In this document: piece by piece, positions 18,461 to 26,921 of the stretch
How positions within the stretch are numbered: the first letter of the stretch is position 1
Layout of the letters: each line of letters starts with the position of its first letter
Source: Pleurocapsa sp. CCALA 161
GTDB lineage: Bacteria > Cyanobacteriota > Cyanobacteriia > Cyanobacteriales > Xenococcaceae
Assembly: GCF_003003995.1 (NCBI RefSeq)
Contig: NZ_PVWF01000005.1
Coordinates: forward strand, 1-64,000
Reading direction: 5' to 3'
DNA length: 64,000 nt
Made by a program: the position numbers and the translations under genes
The notes under the pieces: model-generated
Databases searched by the model: none
Told to the model about the DNA's origin: nothing
What the model saw: only the letters and a program-made list of their open reading frames with translations

Positions 18461-18990
18461 GATGCTGTCAGATTGATGCTCTCAAGCAAATCTAACACCT
18501 GACGAGGGTTTTGGAGAATAATAACCTGTTTATTTTCTTGCTGTTGATACTTGGCTAATTTAGCCTTAATCCTAGAGCGATGTACTTGGGGAAAGTTCCA
18601 TACATATTGTATAAATTCTCTATTTAATCTTTCGGGACAATTAGCTGCCATATCTGGTCTTGTTTTACCAGGATACTTTAAATATCTTTGGCAAACTCTC
18701 CACAGACATAAGTAACGATTAAAATCGAGCCAGATGACTGTATCTGCTGCTGCTAAACGGATATTCATTGTATTGCCATAATTGCCATCAATAATCCAGC
18801 GATTCTGCTCAATTAATTTTTCCTGTATCTGTAGCCATTGTTGGGCATCGGTTGCCTGCCATCCAGACTGCCAATAGTAAGCATCTAAATGAATTACGGG
18901 TAAATCTAGTTTTTTGCCTAAGTTCACAGCTAATGTAGATTTTCCTGCACCGCAAGAGCCAACGATCGCTACTCTTTGCATCATAATCAC
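18457..18990 (-). CDS. P-loop nucleotide kinase-like protein (FlaR/adenylate kinase-like)
   Basis: A 177-residue P-loop NTPase starting MIMMQRVAIVGSCGAGKST (Walker A near residues 10-18). It continues with HLDAYYW and IIDGNYGNTM, the pattern of the FlaR/topology-modulation-type AAA_18 proteins that look like small-molecule kinases. Its real substrate is unknown. The stop overlaps the start of the solute-binding protein, which is an uncommon pairing. Confidence 0.78.
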   Translation of the reverse strand: MIMMQRVAIVGSCGAGKSTLAVNLGKKLDLPVIHLDAYYWQSGWQATDAQQWLQIQEKLIEQNRWIIDGNYGNTMNIRLAAADTVIWLDFNRYLCLWRVCQRYLKYPGKTRPDMAANCPERLNREFIQYVWNFPQVHRSRIKAKLAKYQQQENKQVIILQNPRQVLDLLESINLTAS

Positions 18991-19021
18991 CTCTGCGTTA
19001 TTGGTAGCTCAAAAGCGTGAA

Positions 19022-19047
19022 ACTCGGCTTCATAATGAAAACCGAGT
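19022..19047. terminator. Hairpin after rplT, likely terminator
   Basis: ACTCGG (19022-19027) pairs with CCGAGT (19042-19047), with inner pairing TTCAT/ATGAA. On the minus strand it lies about 40 bp after the rplT stop. The U-run is poor, so the call is moderate. Confidence 0.5.
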
Positions 19048-19085
19048 CTCTACAAAATTAATCGCCATTCAATTAAACTTTAAAT

Positions 19086-19439
19086 TTAATTTGCTGATTG
19101 AGCTACTTCCACTACTTTAGTAAAAGCTTCAGGATCTACCATTGCTAGTTGTGCGAGCATTTTGCGATTTAAACCTACTTCAGCTTGTTTAAGTTGATGA
19201 GTCAACTTGCTATAGCTTAAGCCGTTCATTCTGGCTGCTGCATTAATGCGGGTAATCCAAAGACGGCGAAAATCGCGTTTACGTTTACGGCGATCGCGAT
19301 AAGCATTACGTAATGCCTTCATTACCTGCTGGTTAGCAGTGCGAAATAGTTTGGAATGAGAACCACGGAAGCCTTTAGCTAGCTTGAGGATTTTTTTACG
19401 ACGTTTACGGGCGACATTACCCCGTTTTACTCTACTCAT
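19086..19439 (-). CDS. rplT: 50S ribosomal protein L20
   Basis: A 117-residue L20, full length, with [31 protein letters not shown] and the C-terminal globular domain ([23 protein letters not shown], split here). It binds 23S rRNA early in large-subunit assembly. It is the second gene of rpmI-rplT, 53 bp after rpmI; infC, which precedes these genes in many bacteria, is not adjacent. Confidence 0.97.
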   Translation of the reverse strand: MSRVKRGNVARKRRKKILKLAKGFRGSHSKLFRTANQQVMKALRNAYRDRRKRKRDFRRLWITRINAAARMNGLSYSKLTHQLKQAEVGLNRKMLAQLAMVDPEAFTKVVEVAQSAN

Positions 19440-19492
19440 AGTTAATAGTTAATATTTATGGATCTTATTCAATGGACGTTAGCAACTAATAT

Positions 19493-19696
19493 TTAGCTGT
19501 AAGGCATCATAGTGCGAACTGCTTTTTCATCAGTCTCGTGTACTACTGCCATATTAGATAGGCGACGGCGAGTACGCTCTTTGCTTTTGCGCTCTAACAA
19601 ATGGTTTTTGAACGCCTTGCGACGCATGATTTTTTTGCCACTACCAGTAATACGAAAACGCTTGGCAGCAGACTTTTTGGTTTTTAGCTTAGGCAT
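19493..19696 (-). CDS. rpmI: 50S ribosomal protein L35
   Basis: A 67-residue L35 with the typical start [20 protein letters not shown] and the basic [17 protein letters not shown] core. It is the first gene of the rpmI-rplT operon, divergent from the glycosyltransferase gene with a 139-bp gap. Confidence 0.97.
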   Translation of the reverse strand: MPKLKTKKSAAKRFRITGSGKKIMRRKAFKNHLLERKSKERTRRRLSNMAVVHETDEKAVRTMMPYS

Positions 19697-19835
19697 GAGC
19701 TACAGATAATTAAACACAATTTATAATTGTACCTTGTTTTATTAAGATCTCCAGCAATTCAGTATTCAAATAAATACTTGATGATCTAACGGCATATGCT
19801 TTAATGGCTTTGAGTGATTATCATAAAATGTTTCT

Positions 19836-20921
19836 ATGGCTCAATTCACCATTTACATTGCGGTAACTAGTCACGGTTTTGGTCATGCTGTACGAGCAGC
19901 GACGGTAGCCGAAAAATTACAGCAGTTACGTCCTGATATTGCCTTGCATCTAGTCACTGTTGCTCCTGAATGGCTGCTCAAGTGTTATATCAAAGGGGAT
20001 TTCGTTTATCGCCCACGAGTTTTTGATGTAGGAGTAATCCAAACAGATAGCCTGACCATGGATCGACAGGCTACCTTGAGCAAGATGCAAAACATTATGA
20101 GCCAAGAAAAGTTCATTATTGCTGAAGAAGCGCAATATATCAAAGATCAGAATATTGGTCTGATTTTGGCAGATATTCCCGCTTTAGCTGCGCCAATTGC
20201 CCATGCTGCGGGAATTCCCTGCTGGATGATGAGTAATTTTGGCTGGGACTTTATTTATCGTGATTGGGGATCGGACTTTGAGAAAATCGTCGCCTGGACA
20301 GAAAACTATTATAGTAAGAGCGATCGCCTGTTTCGTTTGCCTTTAGCCGAGTCGATGAGCGCCTTTTTAAATCACACTGAGGTAGGATTGACGGGAAGTA
20401 CACCCCAGTTTAATTCTGAACAATTGCGCCAGCAGTTTAACTTGTCTGCACCTTTAGCGAAAACCATTTTGCTCACTTTTGGTGGCTTAGGTTTGCAGTC
20501 AATTCCCTACGAAAACTTAAACCATTTTCCCGACTGGCAATTTATAACTTTTGATCCCAACGCACCCGATTTGCCCAATCTACTGAAAATTGGAGATCAA
20601 ACTCTACGCCCTCTAGACTTTATGCCCATCTCTGGGAGAGTGGTTTCTAAACCAGGCTACAGCACATTCTCTGAAGCATTATGTTGTGATACGCCAATTG
20701 TCTCATTAACTCGTGAAGGCTTTGCCGAAGCATCTGTATTACTCAACAGCATTCAAGATTACTCTCAACATCAAATTATTTCCACTGACGAGTTTTTTAC
20801 AGGTAACTGGGACTTTCTCCATCAGCCTTTACTTGCCCCGCGTAAAAGTGATCTCTTATCTAAGGATGGTGCAACGGCGATCGCTCAAGAAATTTCTGAC
20901 TATTTTTCCTCCGCTCGTTGA
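19836..20921 (+). CDS. Glycosyltransferase-like protein (GT-B fold)
   Basis: A 361-residue protein with an N-terminal GT-B-type start (IYIAVTSHGFGHAVRAATVAEKL, split here) and a C-terminal nucleotide-sugar-binding region (LTFGGLGLQS, then RVVSKPGYSTFSEALCCDTPIV). This resembles MurG/UDP-glycosyltransferases, but neither donor nor acceptor can be named. No membrane spans. It converges with the pseudokinase gene, 11 bp apart. Confidence 0.75.
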   Translation: MAQFTIYIAVTSHGFGHAVRAATVAEKLQQLRPDIALHLVTVAPEWLLKCYIKGDFVYRPRVFDVGVIQTDSLTMDRQATLSKMQNIMSQEKFIIAEEAQYIKDQNIGLILADIPALAAPIAHAAGIPCWMMSNFGWDFIYRDWGSDFEKIVAWTENYYSKSDRLFRLPLAESMSAFLNHTEVGLTGSTPQFNSEQLRQQFNLSAPLAKTILLTFGGLGLQSIPYENLNHFPDWQFITFDPNAPDLPNLLKIGDQTLRPLDFMPISGRVVSKPGYSTFSEALCCDTPIVSLTREGFAEASVLLNSIQDYSQHQIISTDEFFTGNWDFLHQPLLAPRKSDLLSKDGATAIAQEISDYFSSAR

Positions 20922-20932
20922 ATTAATAATCA

Positions 20933-22441
20933 TTACTGTATTTCCCAAGAATCAATCATTTTCTCCACCGTCGGATAAAACTTATAAAATTTTGCTTTTT
21001 CGGCAGTATAAATAGCAATGTAAACCTGATTGTTTTTAATTGTAAAAGATTCCATTTGTCTTAACTGCAACGATCCCTGTTGACGAGAGTAAATCACTGT
21101 TCGGGCAGGAGAGTTGTCAATAGTAGTTTGGAAATTTTCGTACAGTTCTTTGTTGCCGCTTCCTGTTTGATTAATGCGATCTAAAACAGTTTGACTATAT
21201 CGCTTAAGATCTGTTGGGTCAGAAGATAAATTTTCCACTGCCAGATGAACTTTTTCAGCAAATAAATCATCATCTGTTTCTTGGGGAGAGGTAAAGACAA
21301 CCACTTCCCCTGTAATTGGATCGTCTATTTGTTCCTCAGACCAAGTTTGCGGATATTTAAGCGAAAATTGATAGTCGCTGTTTGTGTACTTGAGCAAGTT
21401 TTTCTCAGAATTTCGATTGACACCAAGGAAAAAAATTACTGTGGCGACAATGAAAGGTAGAGAAAGCACAGCCCAAATTATGCCCCGAACCGATTTAAGC
21501 GAGCCGATTAGTTTCTGAAGCTTACCTGTAGATTTAGATTTAACTAATGATGATGATTGCTGAGGCAAACGAAAACCATGAGCAAAGGGAGGCGGAAAAA
21601 TGACCACATTTTGCCCAAAGTCTAGGTCATTTAATACTTCCGTTGCCGATTGATAGTAATTATCAGGCTGGCTTGCCACCATTTTATTTAGTACCCTAGC
21701 TAACTCAGGTCTAATATTTGCCTTGGGAGAAGGATTTAAATTAGTTAGATTATGAGAAATTATTTCATCTGATTTTGCTTGAATAGACTCTGACAATATA
21801 CCCGTTAGGGCATAAATAATTGTTTTACCCAAAGCATGAATATCTGAACTGAAATCTGATTTTGCTGGCTGAGATTGGGGAGAGAAATCGGGGTTAAGAA
21901 CCCTGGTTAAATTCTTCTGCTCAAATAAAACGGCATTTTTGATCGCCGCAAAATTGGTCAGAAACTTTTTCCCCTCTGAGTCTTGGATTAAGCTTGAAGG
22001 CTGAATATTTAGATGAGCCATTCCCAACTGATGGATAGACTCCAAAACTCGCAAAATTTCTTCTAGCCACGCCAAAGCTTCTGATTCATTAATTAGCGAA
22101 TTATGCAACTTTTGCTCTAAAGTTATACCCTGAATGTACTTCCGAACCAGATAAAATTCGCGATCGCATTCAAAAAAAGCCAATAGTTGAGGAATTTGCG
22201 GATGCTGACTTATTTTCAGGAGAATGTCACCTTGGGCTATAAATGTTTGTCGGACTTTTTGCCAAGATTGCGCCCCTAAAATTTCATGATCGTATTGTGG
22301 TTGCAGTTGCTCAATTTGACATTGCACTGGGTTATTTGGCGCTAAATCTTCCGCAAGATATACTGTACTCCAGTCGTCTTGACTGAGCTGCTGAACAATG
22401 CGATAGCGATCGTATAGGATCTTACCAACTATGGACTTCAT
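20933..22441 (-). CDS. Membrane-anchored protein-kinase-like protein, predicted pseudokinase
   Basis: A 502-residue protein. Residues 8-270 have the fold pattern of cyanobacterial Ser/Thr kinases but the catalytic residues are replaced: the Gly-rich loop is LSQDDWST, the VAIK lysine is Glu44 (QIEQL), HRD is H143-L-N145, the catalytic-loop lysine is Gln147, and DFG is N163-F-A165. A single membrane helix follows (about 323-344, IIWAVLSLPFIVATVIFFL). The C-terminal 150 residues (NSDYQFSLKYPQTWSEEQ) look like a PsbP/YbgF-type extracytoplasmic domain and would be outside the membrane. It could bind partners or act as a receptor but is unlikely to phosphorylate. A 7-bp stem (22449-22466) separates it from the peroxiredoxin gene upstream. 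Confidence 0.85.
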   Translation of the reverse strand: MKSIVGKILYDRYRIVQQLSQDDWSTVYLAEDLAPNNPVQCQIEQLQPQYDHEILGAQSWQKVRQTFIAQGDILLKISQHPQIPQLLAFFECDREFYLVRKYIQGITLEQKLHNSLINESEALAWLEEILRVLESIHQLGMAHLNIQPSSLIQDSEGKKFLTNFAAIKNAVLFEQKNLTRVLNPDFSPQSQPAKSDFSSDIHALGKTIIYALTGILSESIQAKSDEIISHNLTNLNPSPKANIRPELARVLNKMVASQPDNYYQSATEVLNDLDFGQNVVIFPPPFAHGFRLPQQSSSLVKSKSTGKLQKLIGSLKSVRGIIWAVLSLPFIVATVIFFLGVNRNSEKNLLKYTNSDYQFSLKYPQTWSEEQIDDPITGEVVVFTSPQETDDDLFAEKVHLAVENLSSDPTDLKRYSQTVLDRINQTGSGNKELYENFQTTIDNSPARTVIYSRQQGSLQLRQMESFTIKNNQVYIAIYTAEKAKFYKFYPTVEKMIDSWEIQ

Positions 22442-22508
22442 TCAGGTTTAGCTACGCTCGTAGCTAGGAATAATCAAGATGAAATTCTATTCTAACTAAA
22501 ACAATTTG

Positions 22509-23066
22509 CTAACTAGATAGTTTTTGTGCCAATTCGTCCAAACGGGCTAATACTTCCCGACTATGAATACTGGGTCTAACTCCCAAGAAAGTGGCGCGTA
22601 AAATACCTTCAGGGTCAATCAAATAGGTGTGTCGCAAAGACATTGCACCAAGCCAAGACCCATAAGCTTTACTCACGCTACCGTCTGTATCAGCCAATAA
22701 GGGGAATTTTAATCCCTCTGAATCACAAAATTGGGCATGAGAATCAACATCATCCACACTAATTCCCAAAATTTGAGCATTTCTCGCTTGATATTCTGCC
22801 AAATCTTGTTGAAAACGGCGGGCTTCGATAGTACAGCCAGAAGTAAAATCTTGGGGATAAAAATAAAGTACAACCCATTGCCCTAAATAATCATCAAGAG
22901 CAATTTCCCCGTCTCCAGTGTTGGTTTGTAAGACAAATTCTGGGGCTGGTTGATCGATTGGTGGCTGCTTACCGCCCATTGCCCAAGTGCTAGATGGTGT
23001 TAAAGCGAAAAGCAAGACAGACAAGACGATGCTCAACCAAAATTGAATTGAAAATAAACGCTGCAT
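22509..23066 (-). CDS. Secreted or membrane-anchored peroxiredoxin (BCP/PrxQ family)
   Basis: An AhpC/TSA-fold thiol peroxidase that reduces H2O2 and organic peroxides. From the chosen Met the product has 185 residues and begins with a signal peptide or anchor (FWLSIVLSVLLFALTPSSTWA), so it should work in the lumen or periplasm. The peroxidatic cysteine is in FTSGCTIEARRF; the PrxQ resolving cysteine five residues later is absent (Arg), while another Cys occurs in AQFCDSEG. The open frame extends upstream to 23117, adding 17 residues of no known type; the start at 23066 is chosen because it puts the signal peptide at the N-terminus. Confidence 0.85.
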   Translation of the reverse strand: MQRLFSIQFWLSIVLSVLLFALTPSSTWAMGGKQPPIDQPAPEFVLQTNTGDGEIALDDYLGQWVVLYFYPQDFTSGCTIEARRFQQDLAEYQARNAQILGISVDDVDSHAQFCDSEGLKFPLLADTDGSVSKAYGSWLGAMSLRHTYLIDPEGILRATFLGVRPSIHSREVLARLDELAQKLSS

Positions 23067-23241
23067 AATGTACATAAAATATGATTTACTTATCATAAGA
23101 TTACAAGTAATGCTCAAACCATAATTAAAAATTAACTTACATCCGCTTATTAAGTAAGGTGGTGTAGTTCTGTATTGAGCGCAGGCTGAAATTATTTTTC
23201 ACACAAGTTGCCCCAATAAGCATACAAAAAATACGGAATTT

Positions 23242-24405
23242 ATGAGTACAGATTTGATTGCACCTCACGGTGGAGAGCTAATAAATCGCCTAGCTACTGC
23301 CAAAGAAAAACAGGACTTCCTGGCTCAAGCAGATTCTTTGCCTATAGTTCAGCTAGACGAAAGAGCAACTTCCGATTTAGTTATGATTGCGATTGGTGGT
23401 TTTAGTCCGATCAATGGCTTTATGGGTCAGAATGATTATTTAAGCGTAGTCAAAGACATGCGTCTGGCGAATAATCTGCCCTGGTCAGTACCTATCACTC
23501 TCTCAGTCACATCAGCAGTAGCAGAGCCTCTAGAGATTGGTAGCTTAGTTCGCCTTGACGATCCCGATGGCAAATTTATTGGCGTGTTGCAACTTACAGA
23601 AAAGTATACTTACGATAAGCAACTAGAAGCCGAAAACGTATATCGCACGGATGAAGATAAGCACCCAGGAGTTAAGGTAGTTTACGATCAAGGAGAAATT
23701 AATCTGGCTGGGCCGGTTTGGCTTCTAGAGCGAGCAGATCATCCTCAATTTCCTAAATACCAGATCGATCCTGCCGCTTCGAGGGACATGTTCCAAGCAA
23801 AGGGCTGGAAAACTATCGTTGGCTTTCAGACTCGCAACCCCATCCACCGCGCCCACGAATACATTATTAAATGCGCTTTAGAAATAGTTGACGGTTTATT
23901 TTTGCATCCTTTAGTGGGGGCAACTAAAAGTGATGACATTCCCGCAGATGTCAGAATGCGCTGTTATGAAATTATGATCGAAAATTACTTTCCTCAAGAC
24001 CGCGTCATCTTGGCAATTAATCCTTCGGCAATGCGCTATGCAGGTCCTAGAGAAGCTATTTTTCATGCTTTAATTCGCAAAAACTACGGCTGTACTCACT
24101 TTATTGTCGGTCGCGACCATGCAGGGGTAGGAGACTATTATGGAACCTACGATGCTCAAGAAATCTTTGGTGAATTTACACCCAAAGAATTAGGTATTAT
24201 CCCGCTTAAATTTGAACATGCTTTTTACTGTACCCTGACAGAACAGATGGCAACAGCTAAAACTAGTCCTGCCAATAAAGATGAGCGAATTCATCTTTCA
24301 GGAACTAAAGTTAGAGCAATGCTGAGAGAAGGAAAAACTCCTCCGCCACAGTTTTCTCGTCCTAAAGTTGCCGAAGAATTAGCCAAAGCCATGAAAGTGA
24401 ATTGA
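23242..24405 (+). CDS. sat: Sulfate adenylyltransferase (ATP sulfurylase)
   Basis: A 387-residue enzyme making adenosine 5'-phosphosulfate from ATP and sulfate, the first step of sulfate assimilation. The signature segments [25 protein letters not shown] and [11 protein letters not shown] are present. It ends without an APS kinase domain, as in other bacterial monofunctional Sat proteins. It stands alone as a single transcription unit. Confidence 0.96.
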   Translation: MSTDLIAPHGGELINRLATAKEKQDFLAQADSLPIVQLDERATSDLVMIAIGGFSPINGFMGQNDYLSVVKDMRLANNLPWSVPITLSVTSAVAEPLEIGSLVRLDDPDGKFIGVLQLTEKYTYDKQLEAENVYRTDEDKHPGVKVVYDQGEINLAGPVWLLERADHPQFPKYQIDPAASRDMFQAKGWKTIVGFQTRNPIHRAHEYIIKCALEIVDGLFLHPLVGATKSDDIPADVRMRCYEIMIENYFPQDRVILAINPSAMRYAGPREAIFHALIRKNYGCTHFIVGRDHAGVGDYYGTYDAQEIFGEFTPKELGIIPLKFEHAFYCTLTEQMATAKTSPANKDERIHLSGTKVRAMLREGKTPPPQFSRPKVAEELAKAMKVN

Positions 24406-24466
24406 TCTTGTTATTCAAGCTTGAGTTTAAGGCAACTATCAATTGTCGAAGTGAAATACTATAATT

Positions 24467-24518
24467 GGTTACAGGTCTGCAAGATTGAATTGAAATATAT
24501 CTATATTGGCCTGTAACC
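24467..24518. promoter_or_regulatory. Inverted repeat between sat and the orthocaspase gene
   Basis: GGTTACAGG (24467-24475) and CCTGTAACC (24510-24518) form a perfect 9-bp stem with a 34-nt loop. It could end the sat transcript (no U-run) or lie in the leader of the next gene. A 12-bp palindrome TATCAATTGATA follows at 24545-24556. Confidence 0.4.
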
Positions 24519-24592
24519 TTGGCATTTCAGATAATATTTAGCAGTTATCAATTGATAGGCTAATCGCAGATTTCTCAACGCTAATAGCTAAT

Positions 24593-26878
24593 ATGGGACT
24601 TGACCGCCGAACTTTTCTACAGCAGGCTGGACTGGCTTTATTTACCTGGGGAGCAACCGAAGCGGGGATTTCTTCTCTTGGTAATCATAACCGTCTGACA
24701 GCCTTACTCAAATACCAGCAGACTCTAGCACAACCGACCAATCGTAAACTAGCTTTACTAATTGGCATTAATCAATATACGGCTCAGGATCATTTAGCGG
24801 GCTGCTTAATGGACGTGGAGCTACAAAAAGAATTACTGATCCATCGTTTTGGCTTTAATGCTAGCGATATTTTAACTTTGAGCGATCGCCAAGCCACCAG
24901 AGAAAATATCGAAACGGCTTTTCTGGAGCATCTAACCCAACAGGCGCAACCAGATGACGTAGTGGTGTTCCACTTTAGCGGGTATGGAGGTCAGGTTAAA
25001 ATGCCTTTAGCTTCTAAAGAGGAAACATTAGAAACAACAGAAATTGCCAGAGATGGTTTTCGTTTAGCTAACAGCTTGATTCCCGTAGATGGACTGTCGT
25101 CTACCAAGAAAAATCTGATTGCCAACAGTATCCTCCAGGAGACTCTTCTAGTCTTGGCGCAAACCTTATCTACCCCTAAATGCACTTTTGTTTTAGATAC
25201 TAGTTTCAACCAAACTCCTCGCAGTAAACATGGCAGTTTTCAAGTTCGCTCCCTCTCCGCGACAGCCGACAGTCCTGGTTCTCAAGAGCTGGCTTTTCTA
25301 GCGCAGCTACAGCATGATTTTGCTGACAAGGGATTAAAGCCTAGTAAGCGATCGCTTTCTCTCCCTGGAATAGTGCTATCTGCTGCTCATGATAACCAAG
25401 TAGCGGTGGAAAGACATTGGGATGGTTTCAGTGCTGGGCTGTTTACTCAAGCATTAACTCAACATTTATGGCAGATTACTCCTAGTAGTAAAGTACAGGT
25501 GGCAATAGGGAGAACCGCAGAAACCGTCGAACAGGTGATGGGGAGGAGACAAGAGCCAACTCTAAATAATCCAGATAAATCGGCGATCGCCTATTATTTT
25601 GGCTTGAGTGATGCCCCTAATGCTGCGGGAATTATCAGCAAAGTAGACAAAAACAATCGTGCCGAAATCAAGTTATTAGGTTTACCTGCCAATGTCATTA
25701 ATAGCTATGGGGTTAATTCCTGCTTTAACTTAGTGCCTTCCGCTGAAAATTCAGCACCGCTTCAAGTCAAATCTAAAGCAGGCTTGATTGCTAAAGTCGA
25801 ACCTCTAGCCCTGATAGAACCACTTAAGATAGGACAGTTAGTGCAGGAATCGATTCGGATGCTAAATCGCAATTTGAGCTTGAAGTTAGCCTTAGATGCA
25901 GATTTAAACCGAGTTGAGAGGGTTGATGCCACGAGCGCCCTAGCCAATATTCCAGCGATTAATTCGGCGGTAGTTGCTAAAGAACAAAATGCTGACTGTG
26001 TTATTGGTAAGGTTTTTAGCACGCTAGAGCCAGTTACGACCAATTCAGACAAGAATAATCAACCCTTTGCTTATGGTCTGTACACCGCGGGAGGAGATTT
26101 GATTGGCGAAACTATGGGGGCAGAAGAAGAGGCAGTGAAAGTGGCGATTGATCGTCTGCAACCTCAGTTTAATAATTTGCTGGCGGCAAAGTGGCTAGAG
26201 TTAACTAGTAATGAGTTTTCTTCGCTAATTAAGGCTAGTGCCACCCTACTCACCCCAGAAATAAAATCCCCGCTCTGGCAAAGATCGACCTTAGTAGCCC
26301 TAGATACTCTTCCATCGCCCAAAAAAAAGCTGTTTGCCGATACTGCAATTGAAGCAGCTAATAACTTACCAATCATAGCTAAAGGCACTGAAATTAGAAT
26401 TAATCTGGGAAATACAGACGATCGCCAACTTTATACCCTAATCTTGGGTACTGATTCCCACTGCAATATCTATGCTCTGTATACTCCAGCACAATCCACG
26501 ACTGTTGATGGGGTTGTTCAGCTTGAAGAAATGGCGATCGCTCCTCAAGGAGAATTAGTTCTTCCTCCTCCTGAAGATTCTTGGAAATGGAAGGTTTCTG
26601 AATCACCAGGAATTAATACTCTCTATGTTGTCCTGTCGGTTCAACCTTTTAGCAAAACCTTGAAAGCTTTTGCCAACCAGCAAAACTTCAAACTAGACCA
26701 ACCACAGGTGCTGAATGTGACTAATCCCATCACCGTAGTTAACGCTTTAATGCAGGATCTACATAATAATAGTTCGGTTGAAACCAAGCTGTTACCTAAT
26801 GAAGATGTCTATGCTTTCGACGTAAATAGCTGGGCGACTTTGAAATTTGTTTATGAAGTGACGAACAATGAACAATGA
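24593..26878 (+). CDS. Orthocaspase (peptidase C14 p20 domain), YS-type, predicted inactive
   Basis: A 761-residue protein with a twin-arginine-type N-terminus (DRRTFLQQAGLALFTWG, R5-R6) and a caspase p20 domain at about 52-340. The active-site histidine of the SGHG motif is Tyr131 (HFSGYGG), and the cysteine of the DxCxSG motif is Ser204 (VLDTSFNQT). Such YS variants of cyanobacterial orthocaspases are known and are thought to lack protease activity. The C-terminal half (about 350-761) is a long accessory region; residues about 600-700 resemble a DUF4384-type beta domain. Export by Tat would place it outside the cytoplasm. It is a likely scaffold or binding protein. Confidence 0.87.
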   Translation: MGLDRRTFLQQAGLALFTWGATEAGISSLGNHNRLTALLKYQQTLAQPTNRKLALLIGINQYTAQDHLAGCLMDVELQKELLIHRFGFNASDILTLSDRQATRENIETAFLEHLTQQAQPDDVVVFHFSGYGGQVKMPLASKEETLETTEIARDGFRLANSLIPVDGLSSTKKNLIANSILQETLLVLAQTLSTPKCTFVLDTSFNQTPRSKHGSFQVRSLSATADSPGSQELAFLAQLQHDFADKGLKPSKRSLSLPGIVLSAAHDNQVAVERHWDGFSAGLFTQALTQHLWQITPSSKVQVAIGRTAETVEQVMGRRQEPTLNNPDKSAIAYYFGLSDAPNAAGIISKVDKNNRAEIKLLGLPANVINSYGVNSCFNLVPSAENSAPLQVKSKAGLIAKVEPLALIEPLKIGQLVQESIRMLNRNLSLKLALDADLNRVERVDATSALANIPAINSAVVAKEQNADCVIGKVFSTLEPVTTNSDKNNQPFAYGLYTAGGDLIGETMGAEEEAVKVAIDRLQPQFNNLLAAKWLELTSNEFSSLIKASATLLTPEIKSPLWQRSTLVALDTLPSPKKKLFADTAIEAANNLPIIAKGTEIRINLGNTDDRQLYTLILGTDSHCNIYALYTPAQSTTVDGVVQLEEMAIAPQGELVLPPPEDSWKWKVSESPGINTLYVVLSVQPFSKTLKAFANQQNFKLDQPQVLNVTNPITVVNALMQDLHNNSSVETKLLPNEDVYAFDVNSWATLKFVYEVTNNEQ

Positions 26879-26921
26879 GCTAAATAAAGTGATTTAAACT
26901 CAGCTAATTTGGATCGGCTAA

